Source of the DNA: CBDDBX01 sp965225955
Lineage (GTDB): Bacteria > Acidobacteriota > Aminicenantia > UBA2199
DNA length: 64,000 bases
Assembly: GCA_965225955.1 (NCBI GenBank)
Contig: CBDDBX010000036.1
Span: forward strand, 14,533 to 78,532
Reading direction: 5' to 3'
Made by a program: the position numbers and the translations under genes. Under the pieces are notes generated by a model that saw nothing but the letters and a program-made list of their open reading frames with translations, was not told the DNA's origin and ran no database searches. Positions 53,442 through 62,728 of this stretch are shown in pieces; within the stretch, counting starts at the first letter, position 1, and each line of letters starts with the position of its first letter.

Positions 53442-55466
53442 CTAGTCTGTAACAAACTGATCCACAAGGGAACGCAGAGTTTCAGCCTCTTTAGCAAGAT
53501 CATCAGCTGTACCTGAAACTTCCTGAACAGCTGTTGCTGACTCTTCTGTGCCAGCTGCCATCTCCTGAAGGCTTCCTGAGATTTCTTCTATTGTGGCATT
53601 CTCTTCTTCAATAGCTGCAGCTACAGATTCTGAAGAGTTCTGAACTTCAGTTCCGGCATCAACTATTTTGTCAAGAATATCAAGGGATTGCTGCCCATGT
53701 TCACGACCTTTAATAACCTCTTCAACTGTCTGCTTCATTGCATCTGAAGCTGCTTCGGACTTTTTCTGAAGAGAACCAATAATAGAAACAATTTCGTCTG
53801 TAGCTTTACCGGTTCTTTCAGCCAGCTTTCTTACTTCATCAGCAACAACAGCAAAGCCTCTGCCGTGCTCCCCGGCTCTTGCAGCTTCAATTGCCGCATT
53901 AAGAGCAAGAAGGTTTGTCTGATCAGCAACATCATTAATAACCTCAACAATTGCACCAATCTGATTTGTGGATTCACCAAGATCTTCAACTATTTTGCTC
54001 AGATTACCAGCCTGTACTTCAATCTGTTTCAGAGAATCGATTGCGCTTTCTATTACTTTACTTCCATCTTTTGTCATATTTGAAGAGTTCTCTGTAATTA
54101 CTCTTGACTGCTCCATTGAAGTTGCAATATCCCCTGATGTTGTAGAAAGCTCTGATAAAGCTGTAGATACTGACTGAGCCTGACTGCTCTGCTCTTCAAC
54201 TGTTGCTGAAAGTTCTTCAGTTGAAGAGGAGATTTCCAGAGATGCAGAGCTTACTGCCTTAGCGTTAAGCTTAACTTCTTTAATAAGATTCTGCATTCTC
54301 TCTACAAATACATTGAACCAGTAAGCTGTCTCACCAACTTCATCCATAAGTCCCACTTCAAGCCTGCGGGTCATATCAGCTTCACCTTCACCGACCTCTT
54401 TCATCATATCCTTCATTTTAAGAATCGGGTTAAAGGCTTTATTTATAAGGAAGATAGTACTCAGAATAACCACAACAATTCCAAGTAATCCAATAATAAC
54501 TGAATAGTTTCTCAAAGTTCTTGGCCCTTCCATTAACTTATCTTCCGGTACAACAATAGCAAGGCTCCATGGCTCCCCTGTATTACCAAAATTAACAGGA
54601 ACATGGATAAACCTTGACGCAGAGCCGTTACCTTCAGCAGTTTTTTCATATGAGAAGGTTTCACCACGGGCTATTTTATCTTTAGCCATATTGCCAATTT
54701 CAGCACTAATGTCACTAAGCTTTTTACCAATAAACTCTTTTTTAGGATGGGCAACAATTACTGATGTATTGGAGCAGAGAAAAGCGTATCCCACATCATA
54801 AGGTTTTATGCGGTCAATATTTGCTTTCATCTGATCCATTTTAAAATCACATCCGGCAACTCCGAGAAACTTGCCATTAGCCAGAATAGGAACAGATATT
54901 GTCACCATATAAACATCCTGTCCCGCAACTTTGTAAAAATATGGATCTGTAGCATATGGCTTTTTAGTTCTTTCAGGTACAGTATAGTATGCCTCAGTTT
55001 CATCTTCTCTGTGATTTGTTGGCTCCTGCCTTACTCCACCGGCATCTCTTACCCAGTAGGTTGCGTACCGTCCTGTAGTAAAAGCATCCTTTGCACCAAT
55101 GAACTCTTTATCTTTTCCATCAAAAGCATCGGTTGCCCATGTTGACCAGCAACCAAGATAGGTTGGATTCTTTTCAAGAATATTCCTGTTTATGAGATTT
55201 ATATATTTCCTGTCAGGATTGTGTTCCCGCAGAGCCCTGATTGCTGCAACCATTGATTCAGATTTATCGAAAGCATCGTTAAAAATGCTCTCAACCTGCT
55301 TTCCGCTGCTTCTGGCCAGATTTTCTGCATCCTGAAGGCTGATTTTTCTGGTTATATCAGTTGATTTATTATAGATAATAAGGGTCATTATAAAAATAAT
55401 GATAAAAACCAATCCTCCCATTGATGTAACAATTTTTTTCTTTAAAGATCCTGCCTTTTTGTTCAT
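53442..55466 (-). CDS. Methyl-accepting chemotaxis protein 4 (dCache-HAMP-MCP signal)
   Basis: The 674-residue receptor has the dCache blocks STWATDAFDGKD, TYWVRDAGGVRQEP and TDPYFYKVAGQDVY. WATDAF replaces the WEPxAF of the other Cache receptors and the loop before the YY block is longer, both suggesting altered ligand preference. HAMP (EGEADMTRRL) and signalling hairpin are as in the others. It is most similar to receptor 5 in its C-terminal half. Confidence 0.92.
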   Translation of the reverse strand: MNKKAGSLKKKIVTSMGGLVFIIIFIMTLIIYNKSTDITRKISLQDAENLARSSGKQVESIFNDAFDKSESMVAAIRALREHNPDRKYINLINRNILEKNPTYLGCWSTWATDAFDGKDKEFIGAKDAFTTGRYATYWVRDAGGVRQEPTNHREDETEAYYTVPERTKKPYATDPYFYKVAGQDVYMVTISVPILANGKFLGVAGCDFKMDQMKANIDRIKPYDVGYAFLCSNTSVIVAHPKKEFIGKKLSDISAEIGNMAKDKIARGETFSYEKTAEGNGSASRFIHVPVNFGNTGEPWSLAIVVPEDKLMEGPRTLRNYSVIIGLLGIVVVILSTIFLINKAFNPILKMKDMMKEVGEGEADMTRRLEVGLMDEVGETAYWFNVFVERMQNLIKEVKLNAKAVSSASLEISSSTEELSATVEEQSSQAQSVSTALSELSTTSGDIATSMEQSRVITENSSNMTKDGSKVIESAIDSLKQIEVQAGNLSKIVEDLGESTNQIGAIVEVINDVADQTNLLALNAAIEAARAGEHGRGFAVVADEVRKLAERTGKATDEIVSIIGSLQKKSEAASDAMKQTVEEVIKGREHGQQSLDILDKIVDAGTEVQNSSESVAAAIEEENATIEEISGSLQEMAAGTEESATAVQEVSGTADDLAKEAETLRSLVDQFVTD

Positions 55467-55606
55467 TTATTCTCCTTGGTAAATCGTATTGACATTGTAT
55501 ATCTATATGAATATAAAGTTGATAAGGATTCGATGATCTCTTTCATACTGAAAATAATATGTTATTTGAGTAAATTTTTCTATCAAAACTATGTTAAAAG
55601 AGTAAG

Positions 55607-55632
55607 GGCTCCGCATATTGACTATGGGAGCC
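55607..55632 (-). terminator. Terminator after chemoreceptor 5
   Basis: GGCTCC (55607-55612) and GGAGCC (55627-55632) flank a 14-nt loop; weaker than the others. Confidence 0.5.
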
Positions 55633-55653
55633 GCATTTTATAAATGATTAACT

Positions 55654-57673
55654 CTATTCGGTTACAAACTGTTCAACAAGTGAACGCAATGTTTCAGCCT
55701 CTTTGGCAAGATCATCAGCTGTACTTGAAACTTCCTGAACAGCTGTTGCTGATTCTTCAGTACCAGCAGCCATCTCCTGAAGACTTCCTGAAATTTCTTC
55801 AATTGTAGCATTTTCCTCTTCAATTGCAGCAGCTACAGATTCTGAAGCCTTCTGTACTTCAGATCCTGAATCTACTATCTTATCAAGAATATCAAGTGAT
55901 TTCTGACCATGCTCTCTACCTCTTACTACCTCTTCAGCTGTCTGTTTCATAGCTTCTGAAGCAGCTTCAGATTTCTTCTGCAGAGATGCTATAATCGCAA
56001 CTATCTCATCAGTAGCTTTACCGGTTCTTTCAGCCAGTTTTCTTACTTCATCAGCAACAACAGCAAAACCTCTGCCGTGTTCTCCAGCCCTTGCAGCTTC
56101 GATTGCTGCATTCAGAGCCAGGAGGTTGGTCTGATCTGCAACATCGTTAATAACTTCGACAATTGCTCCGATCTGGGTGGTTGAATTACCAAGGTCATCA
56201 ACTATGCGACTCAGATTACCAGCCTGCTCTTCTATCTGTTTGAGAGAATCTATTGCACTTTCGATAATTTTACTGCCATCTTTCGTCATATTTGAAGAGT
56301 CTTCTGTTATTACTCTTGACTGCTCCATTGAGGCAGCAATATCACCAGAATGTAGTTGAAAGTTCTGAAAGAGCTGTAGATACAGACTGAGCCTGACTAC
56401 TCTGTTCTTCTACTGTAGCAGAAAGTTCCTCTGTTGAAGAGGATATTTCCAGAGATGCAGAACTTACTGCCTGAGCATTAAGTTTAACTTCTTTAATAAG
56501 GTTCTGCATTCTCTCTACAAAAATATTGAACCAGTATGCAGTTTCCCCTATTTCATCCATAGCCCCAACAGCCATTCTTCTGGTCATATCAGCTTCACCT
56601 TCAGCTGCTTCCTGCATCATATCCTTCATTTTAATTATTGGATCAAAAGCCCGGTTAGAAAGAAATACTGTAAGACCTATTACAATAGCTATCCCTATTA
56701 ACCCTATAATAATTGAATAGTTTCTGAGAGTTGCAGGGCCTTCCATAATTTTGTCCATTGGAATAACTATAGCAAGGCTCCAGGGGGTTTCTGTTTTACC
56801 AAAATTAACAGGAACATGGACATAGTAAGATTCCATATTATTACTGGTACTTGTTTTAGTATATTTAAAAACTTTTCCGGTTGGAATGTTTGATTCAGCG
56901 ATATCTCCTATTTTATTATCCAGGGTTCTTATTTTCTTTCCCAGAAACTTCTTGTTTTTATGAGCAACAATTGTTGAGCTTGTTGAGCACAGGAATGCAT
57001 AACCAACTTCGTAAGGTTTTATTGCTCCAATCTGTTTACCTATCTCATCCATTGTGAAATCAACACCTGCAACACCAACTACCTGTCCATTCACTATAAT
57101 TGGAACTGATGCTGTTACAAGATAGTACTCTTTTCCTGAAATGGTGTAGAAATATGGATCTGTTACGTATGGTTTTCTGGCTTTCCTGGGTGCATCGTAA
57201 TAACTGTCTGCATCTTCATAGCCCGCCAGAGGTTCGATATGAATTCCACCAGCTCTGGACCAGTAAGGTACCAGACGGCCGGTATCGTCAGAGCCTTCCT
57301 TATTAATAAACTCTGCATCTTTTCCGTCAAATGCATCTGGTTCCCACCCGCACCATACGCCAATATATGAACTGTTTCTCTCAAGATTTGTTTTGAGAAT
57401 TTCGTTTACTATTTTACGATCCGGATTAAGTTTTTTCAGTGCTTTAAGAGAATCAGCCAGTGCCTGAGCTGTATCAAAGGCATTGTTAAAGATACCACCA
57501 ACTTTCTGACCACTGCTTTTGGCCATATTTTCTGCGTCATCAAGACTGATTTCTTTAACCATATCAGTTGATTTTGTATAGATTATCAGCGTCATTACTG
57601 CAATAATCAGAAAAACAACTCCTCCCTGTGATATGCTGATTTTTTTCTTAAGGGACATCGACTTACTATTCAT
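55654..57673 (-). CDS. Methyl-accepting chemotaxis protein 5, interrupted by a one-base insertion
   Basis: The 5' part encodes the dCache sensor (WCGWEPDAFDGKD, PYWSRAGGIHIEPL, TDPYFYTISGKEYY), HAMP and the start of the signalling domain, stopping as LSTTFW. The 3' part resumes in another frame. One extra base at 56349-56350 (minus-strand ACATTCTGG, expected ACATCTGG) explains the break: the four other receptors read LSTTSxDIA or a close variant there. Repaired, the protein is 672 residues, equal to its neighbours. It is the first receptor after fusA and has a GGAGG ribosome site. Confidence 0.88.
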
Positions 57674-57884
57674 CCCACCTCCTTTTAGTATAAAAAATAA
57701 TAACTACTTGATGTTAAAATAACAACAATTTTTATTATAAATAAATAAAAAATAAAGAAAATGGAACCCCGATGATTACAGTTATAGTTCTGGATAGGTA
57801 AATTAACACAGTGTTTTCACGCTATCGGGAATAAAATGACATAAATAAAGATTGACTAAAAAATTTAAAGAGTACAGATAAAAA

Positions 57885-57910
57885 AAAACCCGGCCTTGAA
57901 GCCGGGTTTT
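57885..57910 (-). terminator. Terminator after fusA
   Basis: AAAACCCGGC (57885-57894) pairs with GCCGGGTTTT (57901-57910), a strong GC-rich stem with T-runs on both strands. The rest of 57674-57884 holds no gene and probably carries the chemoreceptor 5 promoter. Confidence 0.9.
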
Positions 57911-57943
57911 ATTTATTTTATATCGAAAGATTTAAGTGAAAAC

Positions 57944-60029
57944 TTATTTTTCTTCTTCTGGTTTATTCTTTTCCGCAATAACGTCTTTAGCAACATTATT
58001 TGGAAGCGGAGCATAATTAAGGAATTCCATTGAGTAGTTGGCACGTCCACTTGAAATTGTTCTCAGGTTTGAAGCGTAACCAAACATCTGCATCAGAGGA
58101 ACCTGACCATTAAGCTTCTGTGAACCTTTACGATGACGACGCATGTTCTCAATTCTTCCTCTTCTTCTGTTAACATCACCAATTACATCACCCATATAAT
58201 CATCTGGTGTATTGATTTCAAGTTTCATAATAGGTTCGAGGAGCTGACCACCACATTTTTTGATGATTTCTCTCATAGCAATTGAAGTACATGAACGGAA
58301 AGCCATTTCACTTGAGTCAACTGCGTGGAAACTACCGTCAATAAGAACAAATTTGATGTCAACCATTGGGAAACCTGCAATCAAACCCTTCTGCATTGTT
58401 TCACGGAAACCTTTTTCAACAGCAGGAATATACTCTTTAGGAATATTACCACCTTTAATAAGATCTACAAATTCCAAACCATTTCCTTCGTTTGGCTCAA
58501 GTCTGAAAATAATGTGTGCATACTGACCATGACCACCAGTCTGCTTTTTATACTTATGTTCATGTCTTGCTTCTTTGGTAATAGTTTCTCTGAAGGCTAC
58601 TGCAGGTTCGCCAACATTAACTTTAACCTTATGCTCTGTTCTGAGACGATCAACAATAACTTCAAGATGAAGTTCACCCATTCCAGAGATTACTGTTTCT
58701 TCTGTTTCGTTATCGTAATTAACTTTAAATGAAGGATCTTCAAGAGCAAGTTTGCTAAGAGCTATCCCCAGTTTGTCTCTCTCTTTAATTGATTCAGGTT
58801 TCAACTTTAAGATCTATAACTGTTTCCGGATAATGAATTGATTCCAGAATAATCTGATCATCCTCAACACAAAGTGTATCACCGGTAGTAGTTGATTTCA
58901 TACCGATAAGAGCACCGATTTCACCAGCTTTCAGAACCTTAACCTCTTCTCTCTGATCTGCACGGATTTTCAGGATTCTACCAACTCTCTCTCTCTTACC
59001 CTTTGTTGAGTTGTATACGTATGTACCAGATTCAACCTGACCAGAATATACTCTGATGAAGGTCTGCTGACCAACAAAGTTATCATTAATAATTTTGAAT
59101 GCCAGAGCTGAGAAAGGTCTGTTTACTGATGGTTTTCTTGAAAGAGTTGTTTCAGGATCATCAACATCGCAACCCAGAACCACACCTCTGTCAGTTGGTG
59201 ATGGCAGATAATCTACAACTGCATCAAGCAGAAGCCTTACACCTTTATTTTTAAACGCTGAACCACAGAATACCGGAGTAATGCAGATATTCTGAACAGC
59301 ATTTCTTGCTGCAACTTTTATATCATCAACTGAAATTTCCTCTTCACCAAGGAATTTTTCCATCAGATTATCATCAAAGTCTGAAAGGGTTTCAATCATA
59401 AGCTCACGCTTTTCGTTAACAAGATCAACCATATCTGCAGGAATATCAACTTCTTCAACTTTCAGATCATCTGAATATACATAAGCTTTATTCTGTACTA
59501 GATCAACAATACCTTTAAAATCAGCTTCAGCTCCTATTGGAACCTGAAAAGCTACAGCATTAGCACCAAGCATATCATTCATCATGTCAACTGTCTCAAA
59601 AAGGTCAGCTCCCTGACGGTCCATTTTGTTGATAAAAGCAATACGGGGAACTTTGTATCTATCCGCCTGGTGCCATACTGTTTCACTCTGTGGCTCAACA
59701 CCACCAACAGCACAGAATACCATTGCAATACCATCCAGAACTCTTAAAGATCTTTCAACTTCAAGAGTAAAGTCGATATGGCCAGGGGTATCAATAAGAT
59801 TTATTGTATGTCCATCCCATTCGCTTGTAATTGCCGCTGAACAGATAGTGATGCCTCTCTCCTGCTCCTGCTCCATGAAGTCCATTACAGATTCTCCATC
59901 GTGAGTTTCACCAATTTTATGAGTCATTCCTGTGAAGAACAGAATTCTTTCAGTGGTAGTTGTTTTACCAGCATCGATATGAGCAACAATACCAATATTT
60001 CTTGTTTTTTGTATAGTCTTGTCTTCCAT
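57944..60029 (-). CDS. fusA: Elongation factor G, interrupted by a one-base insertion
   Basis: EF-G translocates the ribosome with GTP. The N-terminal GTPase shows AHIDAGKTTTTERIL, DTPGHIDFT and NKMDRQGAD; domains II-V follow with GMGELHLEV and the C-terminal GYASNLRTISSGRANYSMEF. The frame breaks at 58799-58801, where GTTGAAACC should read GTTGAACC (VEPESIKE); the repaired length is 694 residues, as usual. ATG 60029 follows AAGGAGAG; the longer open frame upstream lacks homology and covers the promoter. It stands apart from rpsL, rpsG and tuf, so a second copy elsewhere is possible. Confidence 0.93.
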
Positions 60030-60068
60030 CACTAAATCTCTCCTTTTTTTCGATATTAAGACCGCAAA

Positions 60069-60097
60069 ATTATAGCACAACCAAATTTTATTTTCAA
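60069..60097 (-). promoter_or_regulatory. Promoter of fusA
   Basis: Minus strand: TTGAAA (60097-60092), 17 bp, TATAAT (60074-60069) with an extended TGC in front. The rest of 60098-60286 is AT-rich and empty. Confidence 0.8.
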
Positions 60098-60286
60098 TTA
60101 AAAAATTATTTATGATTTTATTCAAGGTAAATTAATACTTAATAATCAGGATATACAAGACTATTTTATATTTTTTTCTGCCAATTATTATATATACTGT
60201 TAATTTTTAGAGGGTTTTCACTTTTTTTTGAAATTAAATTATATGTTCCGGGGATTTGGGAAACTCTGAATATGTTAGAAAATAAT

Positions 60287-60318
60287 AAAAAAGGCAGGTG
60301 TGCACACCTGCCTTTTTT
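60287..60318. terminator. Strong terminator ending the peptide/propeller locus
   Basis: A perfect palindrome: AAAAAAGGCAGGTG (60287-60300), TGCA, CACCTGCCTTTTTT (60305-60318). It separates the small-peptide genes from fusA and works in both directions. Confidence 0.92.
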
Positions 60319-60343
60319 AACAAACACTTTACTGAAATCTCTG

Positions 60344-60520
60344 TCAGACTATGCCATGAAGACAATCGTTATAGCATATCTCGTAATAATATGATCCCGG
60401 CGTATAATCAGCTGAGCACAATTTATGACATAACTCAGGTGGATATTTCGCCTGCAGAAGAGTAACTCCAATTGTGAAAATAACTACGGCAATTGCCATA
60501 ACAGCTAAAATTTTCCTCAT
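60344..60520 (-). CDS. Small secreted twin-CX3C peptide 1 (58 residues)
   Basis: An AAGGAGAG ribosome site precedes ATG 60520. The product starts MRKILAVMAIAVVIFTIG with a likely cleavage after LLQA (residue 24), leaving a mature peptide of about 34 residues with four cysteines: Cys31-X3-Cys35-X13-Cys49-X3-Cys53. The leader and the cysteine pattern are shared with the three other peptides of this locus. Twin CX3C motifs form disulfide-linked helical hairpins in eukaryotic small Tim proteins; by analogy the mature peptide could be such a hairpin. Function unknown. Last gene of the locus, 24 bp before the terminator. Confidence 0.75.
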   Translation of the reverse strand: MRKILAVMAIAVVIFTIGVTLLQAKYPPELCHKLCSADYTPGSYYYEICYNDCLHGIV

Positions 60521-60659
60521 ATTTCTCTCCTTGTGTATTAAGATGCATTACTAACCATACTATAACCATTTAAATACCAGTCATAGATAGTTCACAACTT
60601 AAAAAAATTTCTGATTCCTGTTAGAATGCAGGCTAGTTAAGGCCTGCTTAAATATCAAT

Positions 60660-60926
60660 TCAGAGTACTGGCCCTTCAACTTCAAGTGAAGCATGGCAGT
60701 CATTCATGCATGACAGGAAATTGTTATAATCTGCAGGTGTAGGATACAGACGTGCACAACGTGCTGAACACGAAGAAAATTTCACCTTATCTGCTACTTT
60801 AACCAGGTGTAACTGTCTTTCCCTCTCCTGATCCAGAACCTTTCCAAAATGTGCAGACTGCAAAAGAGTTGCCCCTATCGCAAAGATAACCACAGTAATT
60901 GATAAAATAATAAAAAGTTTCTTCAT
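60660..60926 (-). CDS. Small secreted twin-CX3C peptide 2 (88 residues)
   Basis: The leader MKKLFIILSITVVIFAIGATLLQSA matches those of the other peptides. A charged segment of about 25 residues unique to this copy follows (rich in Arg, Glu, Lys and Val). The conserved core is Cys53-X3-Cys57-X15-Cys73-X3-Cys77, with YPTPADY between the pairs, closely like TIPTPKN in peptide 3. An AGGAGAG ribosome site precedes the ATG. Function unknown. Confidence 0.75.
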   Translation of the reverse strand: MKKLFIILSITVVIFAIGATLLQSAHFGKVLDQERERQLHLVKVADKVKFSSCSARCARLYPTPADYNNFLSCMNDCHASLEVEGPVL

Positions 60927-61264
60927 AATACTCTCCTATTGTTTTTAAATGATTTATCCCTAATTCAACTGAAAGAAAATTCTACACGTGCTTACAGGTT
61001 TCAGAGAATTCTTCTCTCATGTTAAATTTAAAAGATCCCAACTCTAATAAAACACAAACTTACAGTAACATTGTAAAGGATAACGATTTATATAATCAAG
61101 GCTGAAATTGAATTTTCTGACTTTTTATAGAAGCTACTGGTAACAGCTTCATTTTGATTATTTGCTATACAGTCTATTTACTCATAATCATGCACAAATC
61201 CAGACAATCAACATAGTCTGTGAAAAGTTGATGTTATGAGCACTAAATGAATGAAGCAATATAT
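60927..61264. other. Non-coding gap before peptide 2
   Basis: 338 bp between propeller A and peptide 2. I see no ORF with the peptide pattern on either strand and no clear promoter hexamers. It may contain a separate promoter for peptides 1-2. Confidence 0.4.
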
Positions 61265-62269
61265 CTACAGCATTGATTTAGCAATAATATTAACAGAGAA
61301 AACATTTCCAGGCTCTTCAACTGCAATCGACAACCCTCTGTCTGAATTGACAAAATCAAAATCTACTTCCATAGTTCCCTCATATTTCCCTCTTTTATTA
61401 AATACCAGAAGGTTCTTTACCGGATCACTCTTCTTACCCATTAACAATTGGATCGAGACGATGTAGTATTTTTTATTATCAATAATATTGCTGCAGAAGC
61501 AAAGGTTTCTAAGTAACTCAACATCACTTTCTGAAGGCAAATGAGGATTGTCCCAGCATAATTTTGTAAGCAATTCCCCGGTTACAGGTTGAATAAGGTC
61601 AATTTCGCATTTCTCATCATAATACCCCCATGATGAGCAGGAGACTTTATTATTTAAGAAAAACCCCATGTACAGAAAAGTTCTGTAAACATTTCTAAGG
61701 GGAGATTTTTCCGGAATCTTCCCAAATGTATCTTCTACTTCAAAAGAGTCACTAAGCCAGCCATAATATCGATTGCCAAAAGAACCAAAAGCAAGAAGTC
61801 TTCCTTTATAATCGGTTATTCGCCTTACTGAAGCAGCAACTCTGCTTTCTGAAACAAAATCAAGATTATCAGTAAACCATAATATAGTGGACTTTCTTAT
61901 ATCAAATACTCCCAGCCCCCTCTGCTCTGACCAGAATATTGAAGCTGGATTAAGAAACTCTCCAGGCCCCTGACCTGCAAAAGAGTACTTTGACTCGGCC
62001 CTGCCTTCTGAATTGAATTTTGCCACTAATTTCTCTTTATGCCCTAAAATGAAGTAGTTACCATCTCTTTTCAGCACACTAAGATATGCAGATTCCGAAG
62101 CAATAAATCCGGCTTTCTCCATTTCTGATGCATCAATCAATCTCTCTTTTTCAATTTTAAAATTCCCGTAATTGCTATTCATACCCCCATCAGAACTACA
62201 TTTGCAGAATAGCAGCACAATTGATATAAAAACCAGTAACCTTAATATTGAAGTTGTTAATTTATCCAT
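61265..62269 (-). CDS. Six-bladed beta-propeller protein A, probably membrane- or lipid-anchored
   Basis: The 334-residue protein starts with a hydrophobic signal (about 8-21) followed by Cys22 and Cys24; the lipobox is poor, so lipidation is uncertain. GQGPGEFLNP (about residue 95) is the hallmark of Bacteroidota-type six-bladed propellers (6-bladed/NHL-like). It is paralogous to propeller B: both carry VFDIxKS, xAFGSF, SSWGYY or TSWGYY, and WDNPHxP. Such proteins are extracytoplasmic ligand or polypeptide binders of unknown role. GATAAT lies 6 nt before the ATG and there is no ribosome site, so the gene may also have its own leaderless message. Confidence 0.8.
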   Translation of the reverse strand: MDKLTTSILRLLVFISIVLLFCKCSSDGGMNSNYGNFKIEKERLIDASEMEKAGFIASESAYLSVLKRDGNYFILGHKEKLVAKFNSEGRAESKYSFAGQGPGEFLNPASIFWSEQRGLGVFDIRKSTILWFTDNLDFVSESRVAASVRRITDYKGRLLAFGSFGNRYYGWLSDSFEVEDTFGKIPEKSPLRNVYRTFLYMGFFLNNKVSCSSWGYYDEKCEIDLIQPVTGELLTKLCWDNPHLPSESDVELLRNLCFCSNIIDNKKYYIVSIQLLMGKKSDPVKNLLVFNKRGKYEGTMEVDFDFVNSDRGLSIAVEEPGNVFSVNIIAKSML

Positions 62270-62275
62270 AGCATT

Positions 62276-62281
62276 ATTATC
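62276..62281 (-). promoter_or_regulatory. Possible leaderless -10 for propeller A
   Basis: Minus strand GATAAT, then AATGCT, then ATG 62269; no ribosome site. No good -35 or TGn extension is seen, so it is weaker than the other leaderless candidates. Confidence 0.35.
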
Positions 62282-62290
62282 CCGGAGGAA

Positions 62291-62310
62291 GGGCAGATAT
62301 TTATCTGCCC
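62291..62310 (-). terminator. Intercistronic hairpin after peptide 3
   Basis: GGGCAGATA (62291-62299) pairs with TATCTGCCC (62302-62310), directly after the peptide 3 stop and before propeller A. Without a long T-run it is more likely a partial terminator or mRNA-stabilising hairpin that raises peptide over propeller expression. Confidence 0.55.
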
Positions 62311-62318
62311 TGTTAAAA

Positions 62319-62507
62319 CTACCACCCCATACACATATCCATGCAAACCTGATAATCAGCTAAATTTTTAGGTGTAGGTATTGTTTTCAGGCACATTTCG
62401 TGGCATTCCTGAAATTTTTCAGGTCCTGGAACATTCGCATTAACAACAGCTGCACCAATAGTAAATACAACAACGATAAGAGCCATTACGGCTAAAAGTT
62501 TTTTCAT
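62319..62507 (-). CDS. Small secreted twin-CX3C peptide 3 (62 residues)
   Basis: MKKLLAVMALIVVVFTIGAAVVNA is a typical signal peptide with a cleavage site after residue 24. The mature part carries Cys35-X3-Cys39-X15-Cys55-X3-Cys59 and ends in GW, four residues after the last Cys. An excellent AGGAGGAG ribosome site predicts high expression. It starts 15 bp after peptide 4 and is followed by the hairpin at 62291-62310. Confidence 0.78.
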   Translation of the reverse strand: MKKLLAVMALIVVVFTIGAAVVNANVPGPEKFQECHEMCLKTIPTPKNLADYQVCMDMCMGW

Positions 62508-62522
62508 AAACTCCTCCTGTTT

Positions 62523-62699
62523 TTAATAGTTCTGAAACTGACCTTCAAAGCAACGCTCAACACAAGCATTAAACATAACCGGATCAATTGGCAGTGAAAT
62601 TTCAGTCATGCAGAAGTCTCTGCACCATTTTACACTTTTCCCTGCTTCAACAACTGTTGCTCCTATAGCAATTGCAATAACTGCTGTGATTTTTCTCAT
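62523..62699 (-). CDS. Small secreted twin-CX3C peptide 4 (58 residues)
   Basis: MRKITAVIAIAIGATVVEA is a short signal peptide related to the other three (shared IGAT core). The mature part has Cys26-X3-Cys30-X15-Cys46-X3-Cys50, the same spacing as peptides 2 and 3. AGAGAAA precedes the ATG. It lies 29 bp downstream of the thioredoxin-like gene, in the same direction, which supports co-expression with a disulfide-handling protein. Confidence 0.72.
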   Translation of the reverse strand: MRKITAVIAIAIGATVVEAGKSVKWCRDFCMTEISLPIDPVMFNACVERCFEGQFQNY

Positions 62700-62728
62700 A
62701 ATTTCTCTATATTGTACTAATTTTCAAT

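Noticed and set aside
34160..58805. Programmed +1 frameshifting as the cause of the broken frames
   Set aside because: In three of six cases the shift must occur codons before the zero-frame stop to keep conserved motifs, and the sites share no slippery sequence.
60344..62699. Assigning the small peptides to the NVEALA family
   Set aside because: They lack the NVEALA motif and have a different, strict twin-CX3C pattern; only the neighbouring propellers are similar.
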